Origin: Cenococcum geophilum 1.58
Taxonomy: Eukaryota > Ascomycota > Dothideomycetes > Gloniales > Gloniaceae
Direction: 5' to 3'
Assembly: GCA_001692895.1 (NCBI GenBank)
Contig: KV748180.1
Location: 248,001-312,000 of the forward strand
DNA: 64,000 bases
Shown here: one piece after another, positions 10,927 through 22,711 of the stretch
How the letters are laid out: each line of letters opens with the position of its first letter
Position numbering within the stretch: the stretch's first letter is position 1
Notes under the pieces: model-generated
Database searches by the model: none
Told to the model about the DNA's origin: nothing
Seen by the model: the letters and a program-made list of their open reading frames with translations, nothing else
Translations under genes and position numbers: made by a program

Positions 10927-11350
10927 TATAACGGAACCTTATAGCAAGTACTACGATAGGCTCGTTATTAGGCTAGGTATATAGGTAATACAAATTAAAG
11001 TTAATAACGTAATAATAACTAGTGGAGTAGTTACCTAATAGATTAACTCTAATTATATTCTAAGAATTACTATAAGAAAGGAACTATCTAGGTAGGGATT
11101 AAGGGTCCTTAAATACACAACCGGACTCCTATAAAATCCTTCTTATATATAATATACGTATACTCTATCTACTTTATTATAGATCGCATAAATCCTATAA
11201 ATTATATAGATTACGTTATATAACCTTAGTTACTATTCCTTATTATATAGCTTTATTAGTTCTATCTTAGACTATACCTAAATTAACTAACTAGCTTCTT
11301 TTAACTCTTTCCTAAGTAGTTATAATATTATACTTAAAGCGTCCATAACA
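10927..11350 (-). repeat. Gypsy-2 3' LTR (424 bp)
   Basis: The plus strand reads TATAACGGAACC at the left and CATAACA at the right, so the canonical TG end has become TA. It differs from the 22288 copy by transitions in both directions, so the two LTRs were mutated independently. Its first base also forms the last base of the Gypsy-1 target duplication. Confidence 0.9.
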
Positions 11351-12289
11351 CCATCTCCCTCCTCTTTATCTTTGTCCTTAAAGATTCCTAATATCTCTAA
11401 GTTGTTTACTAGAGGTGTAATATCTATCTAATTAATTTAGTTAATATTGTTACTTATTATACCTAAAGCAATTTCTTCTTCTTTAACTACCTGTTATATT
11501 TGCACTATTACTATAATATTATCTCTTAGTGAGATTATACCGTCTCCATATTCTCGCTGCTTAAAAGAGGGGTTAGTTTATATTACGTTGGCGAACCTAT
11601 CTTCACGACAGCCGTTCTCTTATTTAGAGTATACTAAAGCGAATATTCGTTCGTCCTATCCCTTAACACGGCAGGGTCCTTTGCCAAGTTCGCTTATATT
11701 GACAACTGGATTTAATTAGATATTTACATTAACCCAGCTTTTCTAATTAGTTAATTCTTATTGATAACCTAAGGACCTAAATTGCCGTGTTAAGGGATAA
11801 CGTTCGCTCTATCTCTAATGCTAAATATACGTAACCTATTATCCTTAATAGTCGTCTAGTTCCCTAATTAATTTATTTTAGGGTCTTATATTTAATCTGC
11901 TACTACGCAGCTAGATAATAAACTGTTTATTACTTTAGCAGAGTTACGCTATTCTTATAACATAGAATGGGAGGCTGCTAATACTTAGCAACGGGCTCTT
12001 AAATCTTATCTTACGGCGTTTACTTAGTTAATCTGTCTTAAAAAGGTTTATAAGAAGGTTTATTTTAAGAAGTAGAAACTTATAAAATAAGGTTTACAGG
12101 AACTTAGTAATAAAAGGGTGGACTTTCCTCTAGCTAAGAAGGAAATAGATCTAAGTAGTTTAGCAACTGCTCTTCTTAGGTCCCCCTTAGGTAACTTATT
12201 TTTTAGCGATCCTTCTTTATTAATATTGCCTAACCTAATCTCTTCTAATACTTCTATACCTTTCCTATAGCGTTCTTTAGATTCTCTAG
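11351..12289 (-). other. Gypsy-2 region between chromodomain and 3' LTR
   Basis: No conserved domain is seen; probably the 3' untranslated or variable end of the element. It contains an inverted repeat: ATCCCTTAACACGGCA at 11658-11673 recurs as its exact reverse complement at 11783-11798, with further imperfect pairing on both sides, so about 140 bases could fold back. The 90-codon plus-strand frame at 11447-11719 overlaps this and has no recognisable content. Confidence 0.5.
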
Positions 12290-15200
12290 TAGCTCCTAGG
12301 TAGTCTTATTATAGCCTATCCACTTTATCTTATACTATATTTTATCGTTAATGTCCTTATAGCTAATAATCTTTAAAACTTACCACTTATCCTTTTCTTA
12401 TCCTCTATATATATCTACTTTGTAAACTAGTGGCTTAACATTCTTATATACTAGCTCTAGCATTACAATATGCTATATAGGGTAGATCTTTATTTTAGCT
12501 AGTAGGTTTAACTTAAACGTAACTAGTAAAATCCTTTATTTAATTTTAAAAGGTCCTAGTCTAATATAGTTTAACTTTTTACTTAGTCGTTAGCTCTTGA
12601 AAATTTTATATAATAGCTATACTTTATCTCCCTCCTTAAGATCTAGTCCCTTAGATCTCTTAGTATTATAGTACTTTTTTATTCTCTTTTGTACCTTTTT
12701 TGCTGATTTTATAAGGTCTATATAAAGATTTATTAGTGTTTTTATCCTTTCTTTAGCTGTGCTACTCGTTTTCTTCACTTAACGTAGCGATAGCGATATT
12801 CTTAGCTTATATCCGTAATTTGCCTTAAATAGTAATATACCTATTCCTTTTTATAGTGTTGCATTATATATAAACTATATAACTAGTAATAATAATACCT
12901 AATTATTCTATGCGTAATTAATATAATATCTTAGATACTGTTCTAGTGTCTAATTTAGTCTTTCTATTTAACCGTCTGTCTGCGGATAATATATAGTAGA
13001 AGTTGCTACTCTAACTCCTTATTCTGCCAAGAATACCTCCTATAATACTGCTATAAATCTTAAATCTCTATCTAATATAATCTTACTTAGTGCTTTATAT
13101 CTTATAAATACTTCTTTAATATAGATTCTAGTGACATCTTCTACTAATATTTCTTCTGTGCATATTATAAAGTACCCCCACTTTATAAGCTTGTCTACTA
13201 TTACTAAAATCGTGTTATAATCTTGTCCGGTAATAGGGTCTCTTAATTTTAGCAACTTTATAATAAAGTCCTATAATATAACCTCCCATGGTCTCTCTAG
13301 TATTTTAATAGGTTATAGCCCTCTATATAGCTTATACCTTATTAGTTTATTCCTTTAGCAGTCTAAATACTCTTTTATTACTTTTCTTACTAAGCCCTAG
13401 ATTTTATTAATAATATACTCCTTTTAAAGTCTTAACACTAAGCCTATAGCTTCATTATATCCTTAAGTCATTCCCTTATAGAAATCTTCCATAAAGTGTT
13501 CTACTATGCTTCTTAGGATATACTTTGCTTCTCTATATTTATATAGTATTTCTTCCTCTAAATATTCCAACTATTCTTTTAATTATACTTTAAAGATCCT
13601 TTATACCTAAAAGCTTTTTAGTAACTTATAAACTCTATCTAATTCTTCTTAAGTTGCTGCGATTTTTAGATAATTATACCTAATTAATCCATCTATATCC
13701 TTTCGCAGTAAAGCCCCTAATAGCTTTTCGTCATTTTATAGTTTAGCCTTTTAACTTAAAGTGTCTGCTTGTGTATTATCTATACCTTTAGTATACTAAA
13801 TCTTAAAATAGTATTCTATAAGCATTTCTGCCTATCTAACCTATTTTTAGTTAAGTTTCTTTATCGTTAGAAATCCTATTAGGTTTTTATAATCCGTTTT
13901 AACTATAAATAGTTTCTTTATGCCTTATAAGAATACTTTCTATTCCTTTAGTGCTATAACTATACTTAATAACTCCTTATTATAGATATTATAGTTTAAC
14001 TCTAGTAGTGTTATCTTCTAACTATAATATGCCACTAGGTGCTATCTATCTTAATATCTCTATATAAAGTACGCCCCTAGTATAAAGTCTAATATATCTA
14101 TTTCTATAACCGTCTCTAGTTCTAGTTAATAGATTTTAAGAACTGGCTCCTAAGTAAATAACTCTTTAACTTTCTTAAATAATTTCCGCTATTCTTCTCC
14201 CTATACCTATAGTTCTTTCTTTATTAACCGCATAAATAGCTTAATATTCTTTAACCATTGCGCTATAAACCTTTTATAGTAATTGCAAAACCCTAGAAAC
14301 AATCTTAGCTATATAACGTTCTCTAGTTTTTACCAATTTACTATAGCTTTAATCTTTTTTAAATCTATACTAAATTAGCCTAGTTTAATAATAAATCTAA
14401 TAAAATTGGTCTTCCTAGTAAAGAACTCGTATTTTTTAATTACTACTAGTATCTATTCCTCTTATAGTCTCTTTAAAACCCATTTAACGTATTCCCTATA
14501 TTCTTCCTCATTTATTAAGTAGATAATAATATTGTTAAGGTATACTATAATAAATTCATCTAAGTATTCTCCTAATATATTATTAATATACTTCTGGAAC
14601 GTTGCTAGTATATTTATAAGCCCAAATTATATAACTAATAGTTTATATAGTCCTTCCTTTAATCTAAAGGCTGCCTTTTATTCATTGCCTTTCTTAATCC
14701 GGATCTAGTAGTATACCTATCTTAGATCTATCTTTATAAAGATTTGCGTATTACCTATTCTATTTTAAATTTCGCTAATTAAGGGTAAAGGATATCTATT
14801 CTTCCTGGTAATATTGTTTAACTACCTATAGTTAATATACAGCCTTAGTTTGCCGTTTTTCTTTAATACGAACAGTACTGGATAACCCGCTAATAACTGC
14901 AATAGTCTAATGTATCCCTTTTATAAGTTTTCTTAGATAAACTCTTTTAGTACTCTACCTTTCTCTTTAATAAGCTTATAGATTAAAAAGAACCTTAAAC
15001 TTATTCCTAGTTCTAATACTATTTTATAGTCCTATACTATATACTTTAACAGTTTCTCGCTTTCTAGTAACTATAGTTTCTTACTATACTTATGGTATCT
15101 CTTTAGTATATAACTTAGTCCTTTTTCCGTTTCTTTATAGGTTGCTCCTACTTAGTACTATACTAACTTGGCTTATTGTTATATCTTACGCCGTTAAGTA

Positions 15201-15470
15201 TCCCTAATATTAACTTAACCTATAATCCAATTAATCTTTAGATTGTATTTCTGTAACTAAGGCATTTCTAATACTGCTTTATTATTCCCTAATAGTAATA
15301 TATTAAAAAACATCTTAATTTATCTCCCTTTAATGGTTAACTAAATAGGTCCTGTTTTAAGGTTAATAATACCTCCTTTATAGGCTATCGGATCTCCTAA
15401 AATTATTACTAATAGGTAAAAGTACTCCTTCTTCCTATATGGTAACCCTATTCTTTTAACTGCTGCTAAT
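12290..15470 (-). pseudogene. Gypsy-2 pol (protease/RT, RNase H, integrase, chromodomain), RIP-inactivated
   Basis: On the minus strand, KKNGKLRLYINYRQLN and then EYLDEFIIVYLNNIIIY (about 14517-14570) are reverse transcriptase motifs, with the YLDD Asp pair reading Asn-Asn. The integrase core is unusually legible in a 71-codon open frame at 13040-13255 (YNTILVIVDKLIKWGYFI, later DRDLRF, matching family DRDPRF). A chromodomain-like segment (KIKWIGYNKTT) is at about 12300-12400. Upstream, towards 15470, the protease region ends where the 966-bp non-LTR element is inserted. Stops are TAA and TAG. Confidence 0.82.
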
Positions 15471-15485
15471 AATATATAGTTTCTT

Positions 15486-16451
15486 CCTCGTAGGATTACG
15501 CCAGTAGGTATGTAAGACGGGAGTTGCGACCCCTGCAAATGGCAGCTTATGCCCATACCGGCGGAAACAATGAAGAAAGGCGTAAAACTAGAGGCTATGG
15601 AAGGCTCCCAAGCCGTGCGAGAGCGTACTAACTCTGGGAGGAAACTCTTATACAGACTGCTGGGGGGCGGACTGGTACTTAGGCTATCCCTATTATAAGA
15701 TATCCGTAAGAACTGGTGAGAATCCCTATACGATTGGTGGTGGTAGCTAACTACTTATGGTTGGGACAAAGCACTAAAAAACTGAGGTAGAGGCCTGGAT
15801 AAGCAGGCATGGGAAACTCTACTATATTATTAGTACTACTAGTATATATAACTACCTAACTACCTAGCAGCCTGGACAACACCATACGGTTTTTCTGTCT
15901 CCTCTTAAGGAGTGGTGACCCTTGGCGAGGGCTTAGCAACTGGGGCCTAGGCGTAAAAGATACCCAGGCATACACACACGTCCCGCTCGCCTTTTGGTAT
16001 AGTAGTAGTTTATAGATAAATTCCCCTTACGCCTTCGATAGGCCCTAGGGGGGGGAGGTATGGCGTATATAGCAATGGTCAAACAAGAGATAGCACACAG
16101 GGGATGGCCAAGATATGGGAAACAACAGTATAGCAATTAATTGGCAAGGCCTAGCTGGGACGTAGTGAACCCTAGCTGGGATAAGCTAGAGAAGGAAGCA
16201 GTGGTTCCTAAGGAGTTCGAACATCTAAGGAGGACAGGACGTAGCCGTAGGCCCGCAGGGCCGCCGCTATGGACAAATATGGCAAACTGGGGTTTTTTAT
16301 CCTACTAAGGTGGCTTATAGTGTTTTTCCTCCCCCAACTATAGGGTTTTTCTTCCTGTAAATTATAAGTTTTTCCCCTGTAACGGAGTAGTCTGCGTGGG
16401 CCGCGTAGGATCTATATTAGACGTTAAGCAATGAAATATTATTATTATTAT
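15486..16451 (+). mobile_element. non-LTR-type element copy A, 5'-truncated, 966 bp
   Basis: The insert is flanked by a 15-16-bp duplication (TAATATATAGTTTCTT at 15470-15485 and 16452-16467) and ends in an ATT-repeat tail after GCAATGAAAT. A long variable duplication plus a simple 3' tail is the mark of target-primed reverse transcription (LINE or SINE). It matches the last 950 bp or so of copy B, so it is 5'-truncated, as is usual for LINEs. It is distinctly GC-richer and retains CA/TG where copy B has TA, so it largely escaped RIP or is younger. No coding domain is evident; the frames at 15341-15556 and 15933-16136 lie over it by chance. Confidence 0.86.
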
Positions 16452-16467
16452 TAATATATAGTTTCTT

Positions 16468-17182
16468 ATTACTTTACTATCTATTAATACTTCGAACTAT
16501 TAATCTTACCACTTAACTTATAAATTTAGGTGTTATCCTTAAATTCCTTTAAGGGTCTAAGGCTCTACTACTAGTTCCCTTTAGTTTTATAGGCCTCTAC
16601 TTTTCCTAATCATTAGCTACTTAATCCTATTTATACTTAGTCCACTTTTAGCCAATACTTAGTTTGCTTTTTATCTTTAATATACTATAGATACGTGTTC
16701 TCTAGGCATTTCTACCACTATTATCCGTCTAGGCATTCTTCTATAAGGAATCTTCTTAGCTAAAGTATTAAGTCCCTTTAGCTTTATACTTCTATAGGGT
16801 GCCAACTATATATATACTTAGCGTTTTAATATTTCGCCTTATCTGGTGCTTAATATATCCTTACTAGGTACTTCTAGTTCTTATCTTTAGGTACTCTATA
16901 TATATTATACGCATTATCTATATATATAATCCATGCTAATATATAATATACTTAGTGTCTTAGGTTAACTCTTAACTTATCTTTATCCTTAAGTTTAAAC
17001 CTTTCTTATGTTAATCTAAGTGTTATAACTTTATTTATAGGTACTAAGATTTACCTCTTACTTCTCTAGTCCTCTAATTACTCCTTTAGATCTTTTAACG
17101 TTATAATTAAAGCTCCTTTAATATAACTTATAGCCTTTTCTATAATTAGGTGGTCTTGGATAACTTTTTTATCCAACTATAT
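16468..17182 (-). other. Gypsy-2 internal sequence, domain not assigned
   Basis: RIP-degraded sequence between the copy A insertion and the miniature LTR element. By position it should be Gypsy-2 between Gag and protease, but I could read no conserved motif on either strand. The distance from zinc knuckle to protease is longer than usual for Gypsy elements even after the insertions are removed, so another unrecognised insertion may be hidden here or at 17626-18213. Confidence 0.4.
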
Positions 17183-17625
17183 TGTAAGAGTATATATATT
17201 AGGTCCCGCCGCGCTTGCGACAAGTTCGCAAGCACTCTTAGTCTTTTTGGCCGTATGGCGACGTGGAGGCGGGCCACGTTACAATTGTGCTTGCGAACTT
17301 ACTGGGGCCAGGTATCGTGGGTTCGATCCCTATTAGTCACTTCGCTCTAGTATAGTCTAACGCGCATCCGTGCGATAAGGCGTCGGTGGAGATTCCGATT
17401 GCTTACGTTACTGGGGACTAACTAATATGGTGATACTCTTGGCGATAATCCCTGTGGCCCGGAATGGGCGCATAGAGGAATCCCTGCGAGCGCTCGGGGA
17501 CGAGCGCGCAGAGGAGAGGGCAATTGTAAGAGTATATATATTAGGTCCCGCCGCGCTTGCGACAAGTTCGCAAGCACTCTTAGTCTTTTTGGCCGTATGG
17601 CGACGTGGAGGCGGGCCACGTTATA
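17183..17625 (+). mobile_element. miniature LTR element (TRIM), 443 bp
   Basis: Two 101-bp direct repeats (17183-17283 and 17525-17625) begin TGTAAGAG and end GTTACA. The right copy ends GTTATA, apparently its only change. They enclose 241 bp of non-coding sequence, and the whole is flanked by the 5-bp duplication TATAT (17178-17182, 17626-17630). A purine tract (AGAGGAGAGGGC) precedes the right repeat, giving plus orientation. This is the architecture of terminal-repeat retrotransposons in miniature, which rely on another element's enzymes. Each repeat contains an 8-bp hairpin (GCTTGCGA/TCGCAAGC). Just inside the left repeat is GGTTCGATCCC, identical to a tRNA B-box core, but a full tRNA cloverleaf could not be drawn. 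Confidence 0.85.
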
Positions 17626-18213
17626 TATATATAGAAATCTTCCCACTTGTCATTATATTGTTATCTATACTACTTTTAGTATAACTCCTTAAGTATATAT
17701 GGCTTATCCGTAAGGAAGTATTTTCTTATTATTACGTTATAACAGCCTTTTATATATCGTCCTTTAAACCTAGTTAAAATCCCTAGATTCTCTTTTTATT
17801 CTAGTTTAGTAAGCCATTTAGCTCTTAGTATACCTATTCTAGGCCTATTAGTAATTCTTCGTACTAGTATCCTATCCCTTATACGACCTAATATACTAAA
17901 TCTCTTATCTAGTTTCTAATCTTGCTATAAGGTAATTCTTACTCTAAATTCCTCTATAGTTTCTTTCTTTTTGCGTCTTATAAGTAGATTTTTAAAGTCT
18001 TCTTACTTCCTAATCTTATTAATAGTCCTTATTTATATATTAAAGTCTTAGTCCTATAGGATTCTCAATCCTAAGCTTACTTTTAACTTAAGCTTTACTC
18101 CTACCTTAGTCTAACTAGGCTTAGGTATTCTTGTCTCGTCTTAAGAGTTTTAAATCTTACTTATCTTATTTTAAGAATCTTATACCTATGGGAAACTCTA
18201 TCCCAAGCTTATT
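17626..18213 (-). other. Gypsy-2 internal sequence, domain not assigned
   Basis: RIP-degraded AT-rich sequence between the miniature LTR element and copy B of the non-LTR element. No recognisable protein motif; assigned to Gypsy-2 by position only. Confidence 0.4.
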
Positions 18214-18227
18214 TATATATCTTTAAA

Positions 18228-20563
18228 GCCCGCGAAGCCCTACTATACGCGTCCATGTCGCTGCGGGTGGAAACATCATTGGGAAATCATTCCTTATAAT
18301 GGCTAAGTGCAGAGGTAATAGAGGAGAGCCGTCGCAGCGCGCGCAGCGCGCTGGTGTTGCGACTCTGTGGTGTTAAGCCTACGACGCGTATATCGCCCTT
18401 AATAACACTAGGAGTCCTACTGCCCCTGCTTAGAGCTCCTGCTATACCATCTAGGGGGGCTATTAAGGGAAACTGGGATACAAAAACCGCCTAACGTATA
18501 ACTACCTGGCTCGCAGCCAGGCCCAAAACTAGCCTTATTTAGCTAGTTAACGTAAACGCGCCCTAGGCGTACAATAGGACACCCTTAGGCTTACACTAGC
18601 TCTAAGACCAAAAGAATACGGCAAGGGCGTAGGGAACCTCTTTTTATAAGAACTTGTTAAGGTTAACGCGTCGTAGATACTTCGTACAAAACTTATTAAG
18701 GCCTTAAGGCCACTATAAAGAACTTATTAAGGCCCTTCTATAAGGGCCTATCTAGTATCCAGTATACCTAGGTAACTTAAAAAAGGGTCTTAATAGGTGT
18801 AGTACGCGCAACCTAGATAATAGCGACGTAACTACGATATAATAGCAACGTGACGGCGACTAGATGGCTTAACGAGGTAGAAACATAGGTAAAGCTCTAG
18901 GTAGCGGAAACATAGGCTAGCTTTAACGGCCCTATAGCGTACAACTTAGTCGACTTATAGTTAACCTATAGTTGACTTATAGGTGACTTATAGGAGGGTC
19001 TTAATAGGCGTAGTGTATGTAACCTAATGCGTATATATATAAGGCGACTTATAGGAGGGTTTTAATAGGCGTAGTATACGTAACCTAATGTATATATATA
19101 GGGGAGGCTATAGGGGAAACACAGGCTAGTTAAATAAGGTCTTAATAGTTAGAGATATAGGCTAGCTTATAAAAGGGGGGAACATAAGCTTAGTTAGTAG
19201 AAGAGGGAGGAGTAGGTTATTTGGTGCGGGACCTAGTGTCTCTACGGCCCCTCTTCTATAAGACACGGTCGGCCTATTATAAGGAGACTCTTATAGGCAA
19301 CGCAAAACGGGAACCTCCTGCGGGGCGTAGTGTGTAGTAGCCACTGCTGGCTCTAAGGACCTTACCCCTTAGCTAGGCTCTAACCCTTAATACACCTAAT
19401 AGGTAGGTAGGATTACGTCCTAGCTAAAGAGACTACTACGTAGCTTAAGAGAACGGATGCGCGTGTTAGTATATTAATAGACGGAACCGTTTATCTCTAA
19501 GGCGGTATACTAGCGAGATATGCTTAAGGAGTAAATAGGAGTTACTTAAGCAGGAAGGTTTTAGCTAGGCCTAACTATAGAAAGTGCGCCTAAGTCTGCA
19601 TTATAGGATATAGCTATAACGCCTTTATAGGATTACGCCAGTAGGTGCGTAAGACGGGAGTTATAACCCCTAGAAATGGCAGCTTATACCTATACCGGTA
19701 GAAATAATAAAAAAGGCATAAAACTAGAGGCTATAGAAGGCTCCTAAGCTATATAAAAGCGTATTAACTTTAAAAGGAGACTCTTATACAGACTGCTAGG
19801 GGGTAGACTAGTACTTAGGCTAATAACCCGTTATAAGATATCTAAAAGAATGGTGAAATTCCCTATATAAGTAGTGGTAGTAGCCAACTACTTATAGACT
19901 AGGACTAAAGCACTAAAAAACTAGAGTAGAGGCTTAGATAAGTAGGTATATTAAACTTTACTATATTGCTAGCTAATATATAACTACCTACCTAGATAAC
20001 ACTATATAGTTTTCCTATCTCCTCTTAAGGAGTGGTAACCCTTAGCGAGGGCCTAGCAACTAGGGCCTAGGCGTAAAAGATACCTAGGTATATATACACG
20101 TCCCACTTACCTTTTAGTATAGTAGTAGTTTATAAATAAATCCCCCTTACGCCTTTAATAGGCCCTAGGGGGGGGGAGGTATAGTATATATAGTAATAGT
20201 TAAACAAGAGATAGTATATAGGGGATGGCTAAGATATAGGAAACAATAGTATAGCAATTAATTAGTAAGGCCTAGCTAGGACGTAGTAAACCCTAGCTAG
20301 GATAAGCTAGAGAAGAAAGTAGTAGTTTCTAAGGAGTTCAAATATCTAAGAAGGATAGAATGTAGCTATAGGCCTATAGGGCCGCCGCTATAGACAAATA
20401 TGGCAAACTGGGGTTTTTTATCCTACTAAGGTGGCTTATAGGGTTTTTCCTCCCCCAACTATAGGGTTTTTTTTCCTATAAATTATAAGTTTTTCCCCTA
20501 TAACAGAGTAGTTTGCGTAGGCCGCGTAGGATCTATATTAGACGTTAAGCAATAAAATATTAT
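18228..20563 (+). mobile_element. non-LTR-type element copy B, 2336 bp
   Basis: Flanked by a 14-bp duplication TATATATCTTTAAA (18214-18227 and 20564-20577) and ending AATAAAATATTATTA. Its last 950 bp or so corresponds to copy A, with many C-to-T and G-to-A changes, so it is the RIP-hit copy. The first 1.4 kb is found only here. It begins GC-rich (to about 18360), has an ATG near 18300 followed by a short open stretch, and holds tandem repeats at 18960-19100. I could find no endonuclease or reverse transcriptase. The element is therefore an internally deleted LINE or a non-autonomous, SINE-like derivative. Confidence 0.82.
18960..19100. repeat. two tandem units of about 63 bp within non-LTR copy B
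   Basis: GACTTATAGGAGGGTCTTAA and its downstream sequence (GGCGTAGT..GTAACCTAATG..TATATA) recur twice, with a partial third copy upstream near 18778 (AAAAAGGGTCTTAATAGG). This may be a 5' promoter-type repeat of the element. Confidence 0.7.
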
Positions 20564-20577
20564 TATATATCTTTAAA

Positions 20578-22287
20578 CTAAGCTATTACCCTACTCTATC
20601 GGTTACTATCTATTGTAGGTCCTTAGGTATACCTTATCTTATCTTAAAAATCTTAGTCGTCTTTTATCTTATTTTAAAAATCTTAAGCCTTTAGCCTTTT
20701 ACCTTTATTAAGTAATAAAGTAGCGCTAGCAGTTATCTACTCGCTTAATCTTTATAAAATATTCTTCCTTTTATCTTATAAAGCAATAGATACTATATTT
20801 AACGGTATTATAATTCCCGTTACTAAACCTTGCTCTATAGTAGTCTTAGTCTCTACTTCTAATATAACTTCTTTAAGGTTTACACGCTCCTAGTAAGCTA
20901 CCTTTATTGCCTTATTGTCTATAAATACTTCGCCTATATTAAACTCGTTATCTTTAATATTCGATCTGCGTAATAGTTTATTAGTTCCCCTATATTTTAA
21001 GGATTTTGGCTTCTATAGCTAATAGCTTACGCCGTACTTAGCGTCTTTATAAATTTAGTATATGTTATTATAACAGAACGCAAAACTTCTAATTAAACAT
21101 TCCTTTATTCCTTATAGTATACTATTATCCCTCTATATATATATATCTTCTACTAGTCTAGTTCCCTTTATTACATAGTAACTCTAACTATCTTTATAAT
21201 CCCTCGCAAAATAACCTTATTTCCCACAATTTATATAAGCTCTATCTTTAAACTACTAACTTTACTATAGAGTCCGCCTAAACGTCTTTTATTACTAAAA
21301 TCCCTGGTTTAGCCTCTACTCCTTAGTCCTATAATTACTAAATCCTTAACCTCTAGGTTTTTATAGTTTCTTACTCTATCTCTTATAGGCTTCTTTAGTA
21401 CCACTTAGGTCTATTAGCTTTACGCCATACTATAGTTTCTAATTTAGCTTTAGTCGTTGCGTACTTTACGCCTTATATAACTATAAAACTCTATCCTAGC
21501 CCCTCTTAGCCTATTCCCTTTAGTAGATCTAATTATTATTTTTAATTACTTAATCTATTAATTCCTATAGGGTGTCCATATCTTCTATTAGGATAATTAC
21601 GTCCTAGACTTTAGCCTTAAGTCCCTATTTATATTATGCTATAAGCGCCTTATTATTCCACTTAACTTATATAGCTAGCGTCTGGAACTACGTAGTATAC
21701 TTAATTACTAAGGTTCGTTGCATAATATCTTAGAGTTTTCTTTCCGCCGTAGTTACTACCTCTAGGTCTCCAAATATTTATATAAGTCGCTCTATAAACC
21801 CTTCCTAGCTTAAAAATATAAATTATACCTTCTAATTAGTAGTCGTCATTCCATTTACCTATATTTCCGTAAGGTAAGGCTTAAACTACTTAAGTGCCCT
21901 TCCTAATAGGAATAGTCCCGCATATACTATTCGATCCATAGGTATTAGTAGCTTTACCCCTTTTTATATAACTTTAAAGTGCATTTACGTAAGAAACCCT
22001 TTAAGCTTTAATCTCTCTCTTAAGTATCTCTTAATTAATAGTAACTTGATCTTTACTGCTTCTATCCTATTAACCCTTTCTTTTAGCGCCGCATTATTTA
22101 TTATTAATTGGTTAACTATCTCTTATAATTATCCGACCGTTATAGGTTGCTATAAGTTAGTATTTACTATATTAGTATCACCTTCTAACCTTAAAGTAGT
22201 TGCCGCCGTTAATGGCGTTATGGTAGCTGCTTTTAGTAGCATATTATTTAACTTTTTATATTTAATACCGTAACTAGGTAGTAATTA
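20578..22287 (-). pseudogene. Gypsy-2 gag, RIP-inactivated
   Basis: The region next to the 5' LTR should encode Gag. On the minus strand at about 21187-21231 it reads NCGK*GYFARDYKDS, clearly a damaged CCHC zinc knuckle (family CxxCGKxGHFARDC) with Cys and His changed to Tyr or Asn. The rest is broken by stops. The 75-codon plus-strand frame at 22046-22273 is antisense to it and not a gene. Confidence 0.72.
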
Positions 22288-22711
22288 TATAACGGAACCT
22301 TATAGTAAGTACTACGATAGGCTTATTATTAGGCTAGGTATATAGGTAATATAAATTAAAGTTAATAACGTAATAATAACTAATAGAGTAGTTGCCTAAC
22401 AGATTAACTCTAATTATATTCTAAGAATCACTATAAGGAAGGAACTATCTAGGTAGGGATTAAGGGTCCTTAAATACACAACCGGACTCCTATAAAATCC
22501 TTCTTATATATAATATATATATACTCTATCTACTTTATTACAGATTGCACAGATCCTATAGATTATATAGATTACGTCACGTGACTTTAGTTACCATTCC
22601 TCGTTATATAGCTCTATCGGTTCCATCCTAGACCGTACCTAGATTAACTAACTAGCTTCTTTCAACTCTTCCCTAAGTAGTTATAATATTATACTTAAAG
22701 CGTCCGTAACA
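22288..22711 (-). repeat. Gypsy-2 5' LTR (424 bp)
   Basis: Direct repeat of 10927-11350 with the same ends, followed by the duplication CCTAA at 22712-22716. A third copy of this LTR family, in the opposite orientation, is at 24769-25178. Confidence 0.9.

Larger units (their letters stand above)
10927..22711 (-). mobile_element. Gypsy-2: Ty3/Gypsy chromovirus, minus strand, with nested insertions
   Basis: Bounded by 424-bp direct repeats. On the minus strand the element runs from 22711 (5' end) to 10927, with a purine tract (GAGGAGGGAGATGG) just inside the left LTR. The target duplication is CCTAA: the right copy is 22712-22716, and the left copy is 4584-4588, displaced 6.3 kb by Gypsy-1. 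It is interrupted by two non-LTR elements (15486-16451 and 18228-20563) and a miniature LTR element (17183-17625); without them it would be about 8 kb. Coding regions are full of stops. Confidence 0.92.

Noticed and set aside
15341..16136. Minus-strand open frames of 71 and 67 codons
   Set aside because: The first runs from Gypsy-2 protease sequence into the inserted non-LTR element; the second lies wholly within that element and has no motif.
17284..17345. tRNA gene suggested by GGTTCGATCCC
   Set aside because: Only a T-arm-like piece with two wobble pairs can be drawn; no matching acceptor 5' strand, D-arm or anticodon arm.
17150..17684. Three short open frames on both strands
   Set aside because: They cover the GC-rich miniature LTR element, are open by composition, and repeat the same LTR-encoded peptide.
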